Shown piece by piece: positions 10,441 through 21,531 of a DNA stretch of 64,000 bases. This stretch comes from Acholoe squamosa (Eukaryota > Annelida > Polychaeta > Phyllodocida > Polynoidae): the NCBI GenBank assembly GCA_949317995.1, contig OX439048.1, positions 30,819,495 through 30,883,494 of the forward strand, in the 5' to 3' direction. Position numbers and translations under genes: made by a program. The number at the start of each line of letters is the position of its first letter. Position 1 is the stretch's first letter. The notes beneath the pieces were generated by a model. That model was not told the origin of the DNA. It was given only the letters and a program-made list of their open reading frames with translations, and searched no databases.

Positions 10441-11524
10441 TAGAGGCCAAAAATGCTGGGGAAAGGCCAAAATAGCCTGAAGGCAGAGAGACATCGTTGG
10501 GCGATAATAGGGTTCCAAAGAAAAACGATTTTCCAGAGGAGTCCATAACTGTTTGAATTTTTTTCCTACGACGATTTGGTGGAAAGTTATGGCCATTTTT
10601 GTGATCTCATAGCTTTAAAACATCGATAACTTTGTTCCCATTGTGCAGATCTGAAAATAAAGACCGCCATGACGTTCACCAGCTCAAGCTACCCTTTATC
10701 TATAGGTCACACTATGGGAAACTCCTATTATTAAGGGAGATACGATTTATTTTGTAAAACTGCCAGTTCTTGGACCTCTCTGCCAGTACCTGGACTGGCG
10801 TCTGCCCCCGCGTCCCAAAAAAGCCCATATTTCGATCCATTCCTTCCTCAAACCTGCCCTTTTTCGCCGGTGACACTTAAAACAGATAGGTTTTGACAGG
10901 AGGTAGGGTGCAGGTGGACCGGCTCAGGCCGAAAAGGCTGCTAGTTAAAAAAATTATTTCGCTTATTCTTTTCCGAAACAAATTTTTTAGGGGGGCATGT
11001 TCTTTAGGGGGACGAAACACCCCAGATTGATACCGAACATTCCATATCCGCGCATATTATTTGCATAATTAGCATAATTATGCAGTATCTTGGTACTCTT
11101 CAATATAATATAGATATGTTCCATTGGTCCCTTATAGAATTCATATGCTTGCAAGTATAAACTACTGACTGCACCTAGTGACTAGTGGAATCTGAACAGT
11201 AGAAAAGAAAGACCCCTCCTCTACCTTTATATAGCATCAAACAAGTTGTTCAATGGAGGCAGCCATTGCTTGACCAGATGCTTAAACCTTTTAGATCCAA
11301 ATGCTAGTTACCAGTGCATTATCACTGTTGATAAGCTTTACACATCAATACCTGTGCAAGCCCTGTTTGCACTGAATGGATATCTTTCCATTTCTCCATT
11401 CTCTGGTGTTTGATTGAAAATGTTGACGTCATTCTGTGTTTTAATTTGTGTTTTAATCTGTGTTTTTATGGTACATGTATTGAGTTTAGGGCTATAAAAG
11501 GTTAGTGTTAGTGCTAGGGTATGA
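10441..11524. other. Unannotated stretch
   Basis: I see no coding exon, RNA gene or clear repeat in this AT-rich segment. Confidence 0.5.
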
Positions 11525-12740
11525 TAGTAATTACACACTATTTGTCAGCGGTTAATCAATATAATTTTTATGTTAGTAATTACTCACAATTTGTCAGCAA
11601 TTAGTCAGTATACACCTAGTGACTAAGTATTGACATTAAAAATTGAGCATCATGCCAAGATTGACATGATGCACTCACATTTTGTCAGTAATTAGTCAAA
11701 ATATGTCAGAAATAATATATGTCAGTGTTTTGTTACTATTTGTCAGCAAATAGTTGATATATATCAGTACTTAGTCACTATATATATATATCAACAATTA
11801 GTCAATATATGTCAGTATTTACTCACTATTTGTCAGCAATCAGCCAAATCAGTCAGTACTTGGTCATTATATAACAGCAATTAGTCCATATATGTCAGTA
11901 CTTAGTCACTAGATATCATAAATTGGTCAACACATGTCAGTATTTACATAAAATTTGTCAGCAATTAGTCAATATATGTCAGTATTTACTCACTTTTTGT
12001 CAGCAATCATTCAATATATGCCAGTACTTAGTCATCAGTCCATTTATGTCAGTAATTACTCACAATTTGTCAGATATTAGTCAATATATGTCAGTATTTA
12101 CTCAGCAATATTTTGTCAGCAATAAGTCAATGAATGTCAGTACTTTGTCGCTATTTGTCAGCAATTAGTCGAAATATGTCAGTAGTTATGCACAATTTGT
12201 CAGCAATTAATTAAAATATGTCAGTACCTATGCACTATTTGTCAGCAATTAGTCGATATGTCAGTGGGCTTCCCTAGCTCACTTAAAAGGGTCTATTTCT
12301 CCTCTTTCCTTTCCCCTCAGATGTGTGTGGTGCACATATGCTCTGGCACTGACACATTCCTCTGTGAAATTGTATAATGTAGTTCTCGCCATAAATATAA
12401 CCTCAGCTGTCGAAATGGCGTTAAACATCTATTACTCACTAAATCACTCTTGATATGTCAGTAATTGCTCATAATTTGTCAGAAATTAGTCAATATATGT
12501 CAGTATTTACTCACTATTTGTCAGCAATCAGTCAATATATGCAGTACTTAGTCATTATATAACAACCATCACTCCATTTATGTCAGTAATTACTCACAAT
12601 TTGTCAGATATTAGTCAATATATAGGTCAGTATTTACTTGCATTTTGTCAGCAATAAGTCAATGAATGTCAGTACTTTGTCGCTATTTGTCAGCAATTAG
12701 TCAAAATATGTCAGTAGTTATGCCAAATTTGTTAGTTAAC
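11525..12740. repeat. AT-rich minisatellite array 2
   Basis: Same half-units as array 1 (CAGCAATTAGTCAATATAT, GTCAGTATTTACTCACTAT), in the same orientation, with an interspersed repeat inserted at 12267-12449. Short open frames are by-products. Confidence 0.85.
12267..12449 (+). repeat. SINE-like dispersed repeat, copy 1
   Basis: About 180 bp shared with 51758-51940: it starts GGCTTCCCTAGC, has TGGTGCACATATGC and GACACATTCC, and ends GTCGAAATGGCGTTAAACA then ATCTATTACTCACT. The 3' tail of CTCA repeats suggests a SINE. No polymerase III box was identified with confidence. Confidence 0.65.
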
Positions 12741-13129
12741 ATGCACATCCTCCCTTCATCACACTTTTAAAGAAATTTATAGCCTATATAACCCACACTC
12801 CTACTCAAAGCCTACCACACATGACTCTTTGGCCAAACCAAAAGGGTCAATGTTATCTAAACGGCCATCTAAACTCCTTAACCCCTCATGAAAGTGGTCT
12901 TGCAGCTTTGCTGCACCCTCTCAACCCCTAGCGTCCTCGTAATATATAATAAGGTGGTTACCATGGATACCACATATATACCTGTTAATTGGTACCGGTA
13001 GTTTATTATATTAGATCGTCTCAAGGGTAGTTACCCGTATATTATCATTATAATTATTAAGAGGGGTAGATTATTATATTAGATCGACTTAAAGGTAGTT
13101 ACCGGTATATTACCATTATAATTATTATG
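12741..13129. other. Spacer with two 68-bp direct repeats
   Basis: The block around TTATTATATTAGATCG occurs at about 13000-13064 and again at 13068-13132, each ending ATTATAATTATTA, and resembles 7115-7185. It may belong to the terminal repeats of the adjacent Ngaro element. Confidence 0.45.
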
Positions 13130-13273
13130 AAGGAGTTGCTATGGAAACTACACGATGTATACAGGCTGTGATAATAATAATTGAACAGAGACATGTGTTT
13201 GGTGGAATTGATCTGAATATACAAACTGGCCAACCACCCAGCAAACACATGGAACATCACACAGTGATAATTA

Positions 13274-14216
13274 TTACACATTAACAGCTGGTAATACATC
13301 AAGTTTCAACAAGTCACACTTTGAATCATGCAAGTACTTATACACACACTTCAATTTCCAGTTGGTGCGCTTCATTATATCCTCTACCGACAGGCCAATT
13401 GACTTTAAGAAGGTAGCTCCACCATGACGCAGTGAGTGGGTACTAACATTCTCATTTATTAAGCCAACTTTGACAGATACAAATTTCAAGCGTGTGTTCA
13501 CATATGAATAAGTCAAACATTTGGTTTTGCCACCACAGGGGTAGCTGAACAGTTTCCGATTAACATTGCCATTAGCCAACTGTATCAATTCTGACAAAAC
13601 ATTTGCTGGCCAAACAGAGAGGAATCATCGCACAGGAGGTATCTATCATAGGGATCATGGCCAAACTGGTCCATCTTAGATGTCCTAATGTGAAGTTTTA
13701 CATAATCATTAGTTAATACAACATCCTTTACCCTGAGTGAATGTACAGAGTCCACTACATGGCAACACCTCAACACACCCCTAAACAGTACCAGAATGGC
13801 ACAATAGAACACCCTATCTAACCTCAGAGTCATATTCAGGGTTGACAAAATTTTAAACATGTCAACAGTGGTAATGGGGTATTTAACAACTTTGGTTAAA
13901 CTTTGACAACGTTCAATACCATCTAGTGTCTTTTTCAGGATAAAACTACTACTGTAGTCAGGTTGACCATGCAACTTCTGGAAATACCACACAGCAGAAA
14001 TATAATTTCTTATACAGACTGGCTTCATTTTATCAGCGAGGTATGTGGCATACAAGGAAGCTTGGGATGGTAAACATGGGTATACCTTAAGAGAAAATCT
14101 TTTACAAAATTTCTTATACCGTTTATATTGCTGTTTCCTGGTATACAAGGTTGTCATGGCAACACCCGAGTTCACAAATTTCTCCTGTTTTCTTAACAGA
14201 GACCTCAATCTGGGAT
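13274..14216 (-). pseudogene. Ngaro-1 tyrosine recombinase (one frameshift)
   Basis: Tyrosine recombinases of these elements integrate circular cDNA. The coding region on the minus strand begins after an AG at 14217 (PRLRSLLRKQEKF) and continues through ILVLFRGVLRCCHVV, which carries the first catalytic Arg. A frameshift near 13590 moves it into a second frame containing HSLRHGGATFL (His-x-x-Arg-His) and VYKYLHDSK (catalytic Tyr). The stop is at 13274. All catalytic residues are recognisable, so decay is through the frameshift. The methionine at 14271 lies upstream of the presumed splice acceptor. Confidence 0.85.
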
Positions 14217-14262
14217 CTGAAAAATTAGATACACATATTATTTTCACACAAAGTTTTTTTAC
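14217..14262 (-). other. Putative 46-nt intron between RNase H and recombinase, Ngaro-1
   Basis: On the minus strand the segment begins GTAAAAAAACTTTG and ends CTAATTTTTCAG. Splicing it joins the RNase H frame (codon AAG then T) to the recombinase frame (AT CCC AGA), phase 1, recreating a Tyr codon. The same length and phase occur in Ngaro-2. Confidence 0.65.
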
Positions 14263-16102
14263 ACTTGGCAAGAATACTTTTGTAGTCTAATCTTGATAGT
14301 TGATACGCAAGAATATTGTCCGCTGAGAGAATATAAGTTGAATAAATGTCGATATTATACATAAAGCAGAGCCAACAAATTTCTCTTAACCACTCCATAC
14401 ACAGAGGATTCTTACTACGGCCCGTATTCAACATTGCGAAAACTTGCATATTATCAGTGATGGCATTCAAGCAACAATTTCTAAAGGAATGGCCCCATCT
14501 TTTAAGACCTGCCAACACGGGCCACAACTCATATACATTTATGTTCCTATCATGAAATAAAATGTTGTCACATTTCAGGGGGGGGGGAACCCAGTGATCC
14601 AACCCAATTTTTGAGTTGTCAATATTGCTCCAGGACCCATACAAAAAAATCCGAGCCACATCATGCCCCATAGCCTTTAATTGAAGCATCTGACACTATG
14701 GGTTTGTCCAACACATCATTTAGAATTAAACTTTTGCAGTTGAAGATTTGGCAAAATTCTCTCCACCATAAAAAGTCCTTGATTATACCAGGATTTAATT
14801 TTATTACACCTCTACACTTTGCTTTTGCCATTAAATCAAAAACTCGCCTACTAAAAGTATGGGGCCCTCTCACCACCTGGGAACAAAATGACATCAAGCC
14901 ACCAATACTTTGTAAGGTTTTCTTACTGGCAAACTTCCTACCAATGCAATCATCTATGGCACAGGCTAACTTGTCAACCTTGTCTTTTGGCATCAATGTT
15001 GATACCTAGAAAAATACACAACCTACTAGGATTAGTAACTTTTTCTTTTGAAATCCTAAAGCCAAAGTACTCCATTATTTCTATTAATAGGTTTCTTTGA
15101 CGCAAACACTCCTCTTCCGAGTTGGCAATGATGATGAAGTCATCTAAATAATTAACAAGCCTGCCAATGCCATAGAAATTAGGAACTTTTGCCAAAAAAT
15201 CGGATATCTGGTTGAATATGTAGGGAGCACACCTAAGACCAAAGGTCAGTCTATTATTCTGGTAGAATTTAAGACCATCACCCATGTCCGATCTGAAACC
15301 TTGAAACTTTTGGTGTTCAGCGTGAACAATAACCGACCTATAAGCCGATTTGAGGTCAATGACACACATAAAATCATTCTTGTTCAACATTGCCATGACA
15401 GAATTTATGGATTTGTAAGAAAATAGTTTGAATGTTGTATCCATAAAATTATTTATACTTTTTTTGTCTGGCAAGCTGCAGTCGGTAATAGGCCTTAATT
15501 TACCATTACTTTTTGGGACTCCACCGAGGGCATGTATGCATCTAGGTTTGGAGGTTACTTCAACAACTGAACCATCCTGTAATTCTTCATTCAAAATCAC
15601 ACACATTTCATAGTAAAAAGTACCCTGAAATATTGACTTATAATTGGTACATTCATACTCAGCCTTGCACCTAGGATCAACAATTTTGAAGCCCTCAACA
15701 AAACCTGACCATAAATAGTCTAAGTCACTTTTGGGTAAATTTACAACACCTTCCTGTCGTAAAAAAAAAACATGCCAAACGACATGGCAATATTTGGGCC
15801 TTATGGCCACCAATATAATGTTCACACCTACATTTACCAACTATACAACTCTGGTAAATGTTAATCTTTGATTTACCCTGTTATTTTATGTCAAAAACAG
15901 GGTAAAAATCACCAACATTGGGAACACTTTTAGAATAAAACCCATATTTACTTGGGTTTTCATAGCTGGCAAAATTGAACAAGTCTACTTTTTCAGAGAC
16001 TGGCAAAACTTCATCAATATTACAAACTGTGAGCCAATTGCCAACCATAAAATCCTGTACAAGAGGGTCTACCACAACTAACTCCCCATTGCCAGCTGAC
16101 AT
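14263..16102 (-). pseudogene. Ngaro-1 reverse transcriptase / RNase H (multiple frameshifts)
   Basis: Minus-strand pieces in different frames: 16102-15881 (pol N-terminal remnant), 15840-14974 (RT, with GGVPKSNGKLRPITDCSLP, RLTFGLRCAPYIFNQ and the catalytic NYLDDFIIIA), 14996-14661 (RT thumb/connection, GGLMSFCSQVVRG, SDASIKGYG), and 14689-14263 (RNase H, with HDRNINVYELWPVL, CLNAITDNMQ and LAYQLSRLDY). Frameshifts fall at a T-run near 15763, near 14985 and near 14675. The last RNase H motif retains LSRL. Confidence 0.85.
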
Positions 16103-16707
16103 GGGGGTAGGACCCTCCCCAGGGGGAACATCCTATTGCACTGTGTGTTTACTCTATTAATTTGATGTTATTTAGACCTTGCTTTCTGATCGCTGCATAT
16201 AGATGTAGTAAAGTGCATTTTGGGGTTTGAGCTAGCTCCTTATAAATGGTAGAGTGTGTCACTACCACAGCCCAGTACACATATCAGCCGCGCAGTGATC
16301 CTACTCAAATAAAACTAGTGAGAGATACCTCCTGACTGAAGACTTTTATTGCTCCTCCTCCTCGGCTACTAACACGCCAAGCACAATAAGAGTACAACAG
16401 TTCATCGAATACTCCGGCACCCTTCGATGATCAACACTCTATTATATCCTCTAGTTCATATAATGGTGACATAATAACTTTATCTCCTCTTCATATTAAG
16501 TTTTATCAGCAATAACTCCCAAGTATTAAGATTGCGCATTATCACACAGTAGGCAAGGCAGCAGGCAAGTTTGGCCCAATTCAACTCCTAATCAGACAAT
16601 GCAGTGTACTCACATGGAGAGTCCCAACTGTTGTTATGATGACCCAACTTTAGTGTGGATCCTAAGTCCATGCAGGGATCCTCCCTGCATGAACACTCCC
16701 CCCGTTG
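16103..16707. other. Spacer; possible solo LTR
   Basis: About 16165-16435 starts TGTTATTTAGACC, has TATAAATGG then AATAAAACT, and ends GATGATCAACA, an arrangement typical of an LTR. No partner LTR or target duplication was found, so this is weak. Confidence 0.3.
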
Positions 16708-16856
16708 GTACTACTTGTCTGTGCGCATGATTTTCTATGACGTCACACATAACATTCTCCTCCAGTATATAAGCTCCAGCAGTTGAACTAACGGTCAATT
16801 GGCTTCATGTACGCGGACAGCATACACCAAGCTGGGTGGTGCTGGAAATTTTAAAC
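16708..16856 (+). repeat. Ngaro-2 split repeat A1
   Basis: From GTACTACTTGTCTGTGCGC to GGAAATTTTAAAC, matching 20875-21023. It holds a CCAGTATATAAGC TATA-like box that could drive the element. Confidence 0.9.
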
Positions 16857-16902
16857 GGTTTTATCCGTTTTTCCAAGTTAATACGGTGTTCAGCCTAACA
16901 TT

Positions 16903-17931
16903 ATGGGTAGGAAAGGAACAGCTAGTGGCACACAAAGGTCCAAGACCAAAAAGTCGCCTAGAAAATCAAGAAATATAGCCAATTCTAGGATTTCGAGCGG
17001 TGTGGACTCTGATGGGGGTGGTCAAGGACCATCTTCCCCAAATGCTACAGGGGTTTCATTGGATCCACCCGTTGACCAGAAGTATATTGGGGATCTAGAG
17101 GAACGTACTACTCGTATGGAGCAGCAACTTGAAAATATCAGGTTCCTATTGGAAGAACAGGCGGTTAGACGGACATCTACTTCAGCAGCGGTTGGCGAGG
17201 CGGAGACGGGTCGTACACGTGGCGGTGTTAATAAACATTCCATGGACAACACAGTAACCAAGCAACGGGGGCGTGGCCGACAGCGCTCGCCTGACTACCG
17301 GGGTCTCCACGGCAACAAGAAAGGACGTCGCCATCTTGGATCTTCGAGCAGGTCGTCTTCATACCGTAGTGTTTCGACGAATTCATCGGATTCTATTAGG
17401 TCTAGCGCTTCATGGAACGGTCGTCGACATGCTACAAAGTCTAGAGGTATGTTTGATCAAAGAAATTTCTTGAAAAAGGGTGAAAAGTTAGATAGTATCT
17501 AGAAACTGCTGCTCGTTAACGTCAGAATGATGAAGCAGTTGATAGAGGAGGGTGAGGATGTGTTCGATGTGGTTAAGCATATCGAAGTTTTAGTTGAAAA
17601 ATCCTCTACCAGAATATACACTTTGAAAGCCCTCGTAGCATATGACTCGTCGGTTAAAAACAGAGCTAATGGTGAAGGTGTGGGATCTTTTGGTGATGTT
17701 AAAAGTGAGGATATCCTTAGGCACCTGTCTTATGACGGAACGGTGCAGGCTCAGAAGGCGGGTGGGGTTAAACCAAAATCCTTTAAATCAAAACAATCCA
17801 ACCGAACCTGTTATGCTTTCAACAGGGCTGAAGGTTGCAGGGAGGACCCGTGCAGGTATCGTCACATTTGTGAGATCTGTAGCATGTCAAACCATGGCAA
17901 AGACAAATGTCAGAAGAACAAAAAAGATTAG
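16903..17931 (+). pseudogene. gag: Ngaro-2 gag (one nonsense codon)
   Basis: Starts MGRKGTASG, matching the start of the Ngaro-3 gag. A basic, Ser/Arg-rich first half is followed by a conserved domain (ALVAYDSSVKNRAN, LRHLSYDGTVQAQ) and a C-terminal zinc-binding tail: CYAFNRAEGCREDPCRYRH (CCCH type) and CEICSMSNHGKDKC (CX2CX4HX4C). The frame is broken once by TAG at 17500-17502, where the Ngaro-3 protein has Glu. Otherwise it is open to the stop at 17929-17931. Role: RNA packaging and particle formation. Confidence 0.85.
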
Positions 17932-17973
17932 GAGTTTCCACTTAGGCAAGGTCCTACGTTAGAATCTGATATT

Positions 17974-19690
17974 TTGATGCCTGGTTTTAATGTAGTACAT
18001 GTGGTAGACCTTCCTGAGCCCCCCGTTCCAGTCATTTCGGGTGAAAATAATGAAAATGATGTTAGTAAATCTTGTAATTTCAACAAGAATCTGTTTATGT
18101 CTTATAGTAGCCCAGTACAGGGCGAGTTTGAACCACTGTTTACGGTGGAGTGTGTTAATAGGCCTAGCATCAGGGTCTATGATAGTTGTGTCAATGGTAT
18201 TTGTGAGTGTGAGCATTTCATTTATGGTAGGAAAGCTCAAATTTTACCATGTAGACTGGCGAGTTTTTTAAGACAGTCTGATATTATTAACATAAATCAG
18301 GTAGAATCTGATTTTCTATGGTGTGGTTTTACCGAGGGGTTCAAAATAATTGACCCAGGTTGTGATACGACATATGATTGTAAAAATTATAAGTCTATCA
18401 TAGAAGGTAGATTTTATACCGAAATGTGTGATATAATTAAGGATGAGTTGTCCAAGGGCTTGGTAACGAGGACAATCGATAAGCCTAGGTGCATCCATTC
18501 TTTAGGTGGTGTGGAAAAATCCAACGGTAAATTGAGACCTATCACTGATTGTAGCATGCCAGCGGATATATCTATTAATAATTTTATGAGCACAACGTCC
18601 AAAAATTTCTCCTACAACTCTATTAACACTGTTACTTGTCAACTTGATAGGAATGACTTTATGTGTGTGGTAGATTTGAAATCTGCCTATAGAAGTATTA
18701 ATGTTTATGGTCCACATGTGGGCTATCAAGGCTTCAGGTGGAATTTTGGTGATGGATTTTTTGACTGCTGTAGCAAAATTTTATGGTGTCGATAGGATAG
18801 TTAATTACCTAGACGATTTTATTGTCATAGCCCAAACTGAAGAGGAGTGTTTACGTAAGAGGAACATCCTTATTGAATGTATGGAATATATGGGTTTCAT
18901 TGTATCAAAGGAAAAAGTGACTGAACCTAGTCAGGTGTGTGTATTCCTAGGTATAACCATTGATTCAACCTGTATGGAGCTGTCTCTACCACAAAAGAAA
19001 TTAGATAAAATGAGGCGAGCAATAGACGAGTGTTTCGGTAAGAAATTTGTATCTAAGAAGACGCTCCAGAAAATTGGTGGTTTAATGTCTTTCTGCTCCC
19101 AAGTAGTACGTGGTGGTAGAACTTTTAGCAGAAGATTGTTTGATCTTTGTGCAAAGGCTAGAAATAGAGGTGTTATTAAACTTAATGAGGAAACCCAAAA
19201 TGACCTGTTGTGGTGGAGGGATTTTTGTAGGATTTTTAATTGCAAGAATATCATTTTGAATGATAATGGTTGTACCCCTATGTATTCCGATTCCTCTTTG
19301 GTGCCTGGTTTGGTAGAGACTATTTGTATGGCTCTAATCCCATGTTGGACTGTGTGGATCACTTTGTTCAGTCCCCTAAACTTGATAATCTCAGAATCCA
19401 TCACAGAAATATAAATGTATACGAACTCTACCATGTTATGGTGGGCCTTAAACGCTGGGTGAAGAAGTTTAGTAACACTAGAGTTCATTGTATTACGGAC
19501 AACATGCAGGTCTTGGCTATGTTAAATACCGGTAGATCCAAGAATAAATTGTGCATGTCTTGGTTGAGAGAAATTTTTTGGCTATGTTTTATCCATAATA
19601 TTGAGATATATTCCACGTATATTAGGTCTGAGGAAAACATTTTAGCTGACCATTTGTCTAGACTAAATTACAGGGGTGTCCCTAAGAAAT
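17974..19690 (+). pseudogene. Ngaro-2 reverse transcriptase / RNase H (internal deletion, frameshifts)
   Basis: Motifs in order: GGVEKSNGKLRPITDCSMP, then a break at about 18755-18765, NYLDDFIVIAQTEEE (catalytic DD), GGLMSFCSQVVRGG, then RNase H with RNINVYELYHVMVGLKRW, CITDNMQVLAML and LADHLSRLNY. Compared with Ngaro-3, roughly 25-30 residues around the RLTFGLKCAP motif are deleted at the break, and the frame changes there and again near 19300. The C-terminal end reaches a 5' splice-like site at 19691. Confidence 0.85.
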
Positions 19691-19736
19691 GTAAAGATGT
19701 TTTGTCTGAATATAACATGTGCTGTTATGATTGCAG
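19691..19736 (+). other. Putative 46-nt intron between RNase H and recombinase, Ngaro-2
   Basis: Begins GTAAAGATG and ends TTATGATTGCAG. Removing it joins AAA T to AC CTC AAG in phase 1, linking RNase H directly to the recombinase. Same length and position as in Ngaro-1. Confidence 0.65.
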
Positions 19737-20634
19737 ACCTCAAGGAGTTGGAGAGGAGAAGGAAAAAATTCTTGTATAAGGGTGTAGCTGAATCTACTCG
19801 TAAAACTCGTAGGCAGCAACTTAGTAGGTACAAAAAATCTTGTAAAAAATTTAAATTTACCCTTTTTCCTTGTTCTACTTCTCAAGCTTCTTTGTATTGT
19901 GTATATCTGTCGGATTTTATGAAACCTATCTCAGTCAGGAATTATTTATCTGCTGTGTGGTATTATCAGAAATTAAAAGGTTATTTGGATTATAGTAATA
20001 ACTTTGTGGTTAAAAAGACTCTTGATGGGATAGAGAGGCTATGTAAAGGGTCTGGTAGTACAACCTACCCCCTAGAGATATGGTTCAAATTAAATCGAAA
20101 CTTGATTTTAATCTCATGGAAGATGTGGTATTTTGGTCTGCTATATTGTTATGTTACAGGGGTGTTTTCAGGGTTGGGCATGTAGTCCAGTCTCCTCATA
20201 ACTTTTTGAAAAGGAATGTTAAAGTATCTTCTGATTGTATAGAGGTCAAGGTTATTTCTTCTAAAACAGACCAGTTTGGCAAGTCTCCATATGTTGTGTA
20301 TCTAAAGAGAGATGATAGTTCTGATTTGTGCCCGGCTAGGTATATTAACATGTGTGTGAGAGCCTGTAAGCATAGCAGGTTTCTTTTTTCTTTTCAATCT
20401 AGACCGTTGCAATACAACTATGTGAATACAGGGTTAAAGTCTATTGTATTACAATGTGGTTTGTCTGTTAAAGTTTCAAGCCATTCACTTAGGCACGGTG
20501 GTGCTACCCTTCTAAGAAATGCAGGTTTGGGTGTTCAGGATATTATGAGGCGAGCGAACTGTAAATCTAATGCCATTTTTAAATATCTACATGATTCAAA
20601 GGATAGTTTGCTTGCTTTAGATGTAATGTTTTAG
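19737..20634 (+). pseudogene. Ngaro-2 tyrosine recombinase (one frameshift)
   Basis: Begins LKELERRRKKFLYKG, then a SAM-like N-terminal domain (QASLYCVYLSDFMKP, VRNYLSAVWYYQKL). A frameshift at about 20070-20078 precedes the catalytic part: LCYRGVFRVGHVV (Arg), SSHSLRHGGATLL (His-x-x-Arg-His) and AIFKYLHDSKD (Tyr). Stop at 20632-20634. B1 begins 43 bp later. Confidence 0.85.
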
Positions 20635-20676
20635 TGTTATGCTATGGAATGTGTTACATTGTGTTTGGCGGTTGTT

Positions 20677-20824
20677 GGCATGTATGGGATTGGTATTGAC
20701 AAAATTAATTCTCACCAAACCCAATGTCTCTTTTTTATTCCATATTTATTATTATAACTTGTCTATTAATATAACGATGTAGTTATTATTATTACCGGTA
20801 TTCCGGATCAACACATTAACTTAT
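20677..20824 (+). repeat. Ngaro-2 split repeat B1
   Basis: GGCATGTATGGGATTGG to CACATTAACTTAT; repeated at 21134-21281. Confidence 0.9.
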
Positions 20825-20874
20825 TGAACTATATACTCCCAGGTATATATATATAATTAATGAGTGATACGTTC

Positions 20875-21023
20875 GTACTACTTGTCTGTGCGCATGATTT
20901 TCTATGACGTCACACATAACATTCTCCTCCAGTATATAAGCTCCAGCAGTTGAACTAACGGTCAATTGGCTTCATGTACGCGGACAGCATACACCACGCT
21001 GGGTGGTGCTGGAAATTTTAAAC
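20875..21023 (+). repeat. Ngaro-2 split repeat A2
   Basis: Near-identical to A1 (16708-16856), lying between B1 and B2 as expected for Ngaro. Confidence 0.9.
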
Positions 21024-21133
21024 TTTACTGTGATATTGTATTATCTGTATATTACGATTTATTGTATTATATTGCTATTCTATATATTGCTGTTATTGTA
21101 TTATATTGTAATTTATTGTCTTATTTTAATAAA

Positions 21134-21281
21134 GGCATGTATAGGATTGGTATTGACAAAATCAATTCTCACCAAACCCAATGTCTCTTTTTTATTCCAT
21201 ATTTATTATTATAACTTGTCTATTAATATAACGATGTAGTTATTATTATTACCGGTATTCCGGATCAACACATTAACTTAT
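21134..21281 (+). repeat. Ngaro-2 split repeat B2
   Basis: Near-identical to B1; marks the 3' end of the element. Confidence 0.9.
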
Positions 21282-21531
21282 ATAATTTAAAAATTAAAAT
21301 ATGTGCCATCCCCCAACACAGGGGAGTTGTGCACTGTATAAGTTTGTGAGCCTGACTGGCGAGTTCCTTGAAACTCAAGCTTTTATAGCGGAGGGTAGCT
21401 TTGCCATAGTCACCAATTGAGCATTGTATTGGTGCGCGCAACAAGTTATACCGGGGGGAGTATCACTCGCCGTGTTAATTATATGAATATACACGTGTGT
21501 ATATAGTCCCATCAATAAAGCCTATGAGCTC
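21282..21531. other. Spacer with a Ngaro-like terminal remnant
   Basis: AATTATATGAATATACACG then TGTGTATATAGTCCCAT (about 21477-21513) closely resembles the outer end of the Ngaro-3 A repeat. This suggests a solo terminal fragment of another minus-strand copy. No gene. Confidence 0.5.

Larger units (their letters stand above)
13130..16102 (-). mobile_element. Ngaro-type tyrosine-recombinase retrotransposon 1 (decayed, 5'-truncated)
   Basis: Reading on the minus strand: remnant pol N-terminus, reverse transcriptase, RNase H, then tyrosine recombinase. The gene order and lack of a methyltransferase fit Ngaro rather than DIRS1/PAT. gag is absent, so the 5' end is truncated near 16.1 kb. A B-repeat-like stretch (ACATGTGTTTGGTGGAATTG, about 13191-13210) follows the recombinase, matching the B repeats of the other two copies. 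Several frameshifts show it is dead. Confidence 0.8.
16708..21281 (+). mobile_element. Ngaro-type retrotransposon 2 with complete split direct repeats
   Basis: Order on the plus strand: A1 (16708-16856), gag, RT/RNase H, tyrosine recombinase, B1 (20677-20824), A2 (20875-21023), B2 (21134-21281). A copies are 149 bp and B copies 148 bp, each nearly identical. This A1-ORFs-B1-A2-B2 arrangement is diagnostic of Ngaro-type elements, which integrate with a tyrosine recombinase and leave no target duplication. A contains TATATAAG, a likely promoter. The coding region has a nonsense codon, frameshifts and an RT deletion, so the copy is inactive. Confidence 0.92.
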
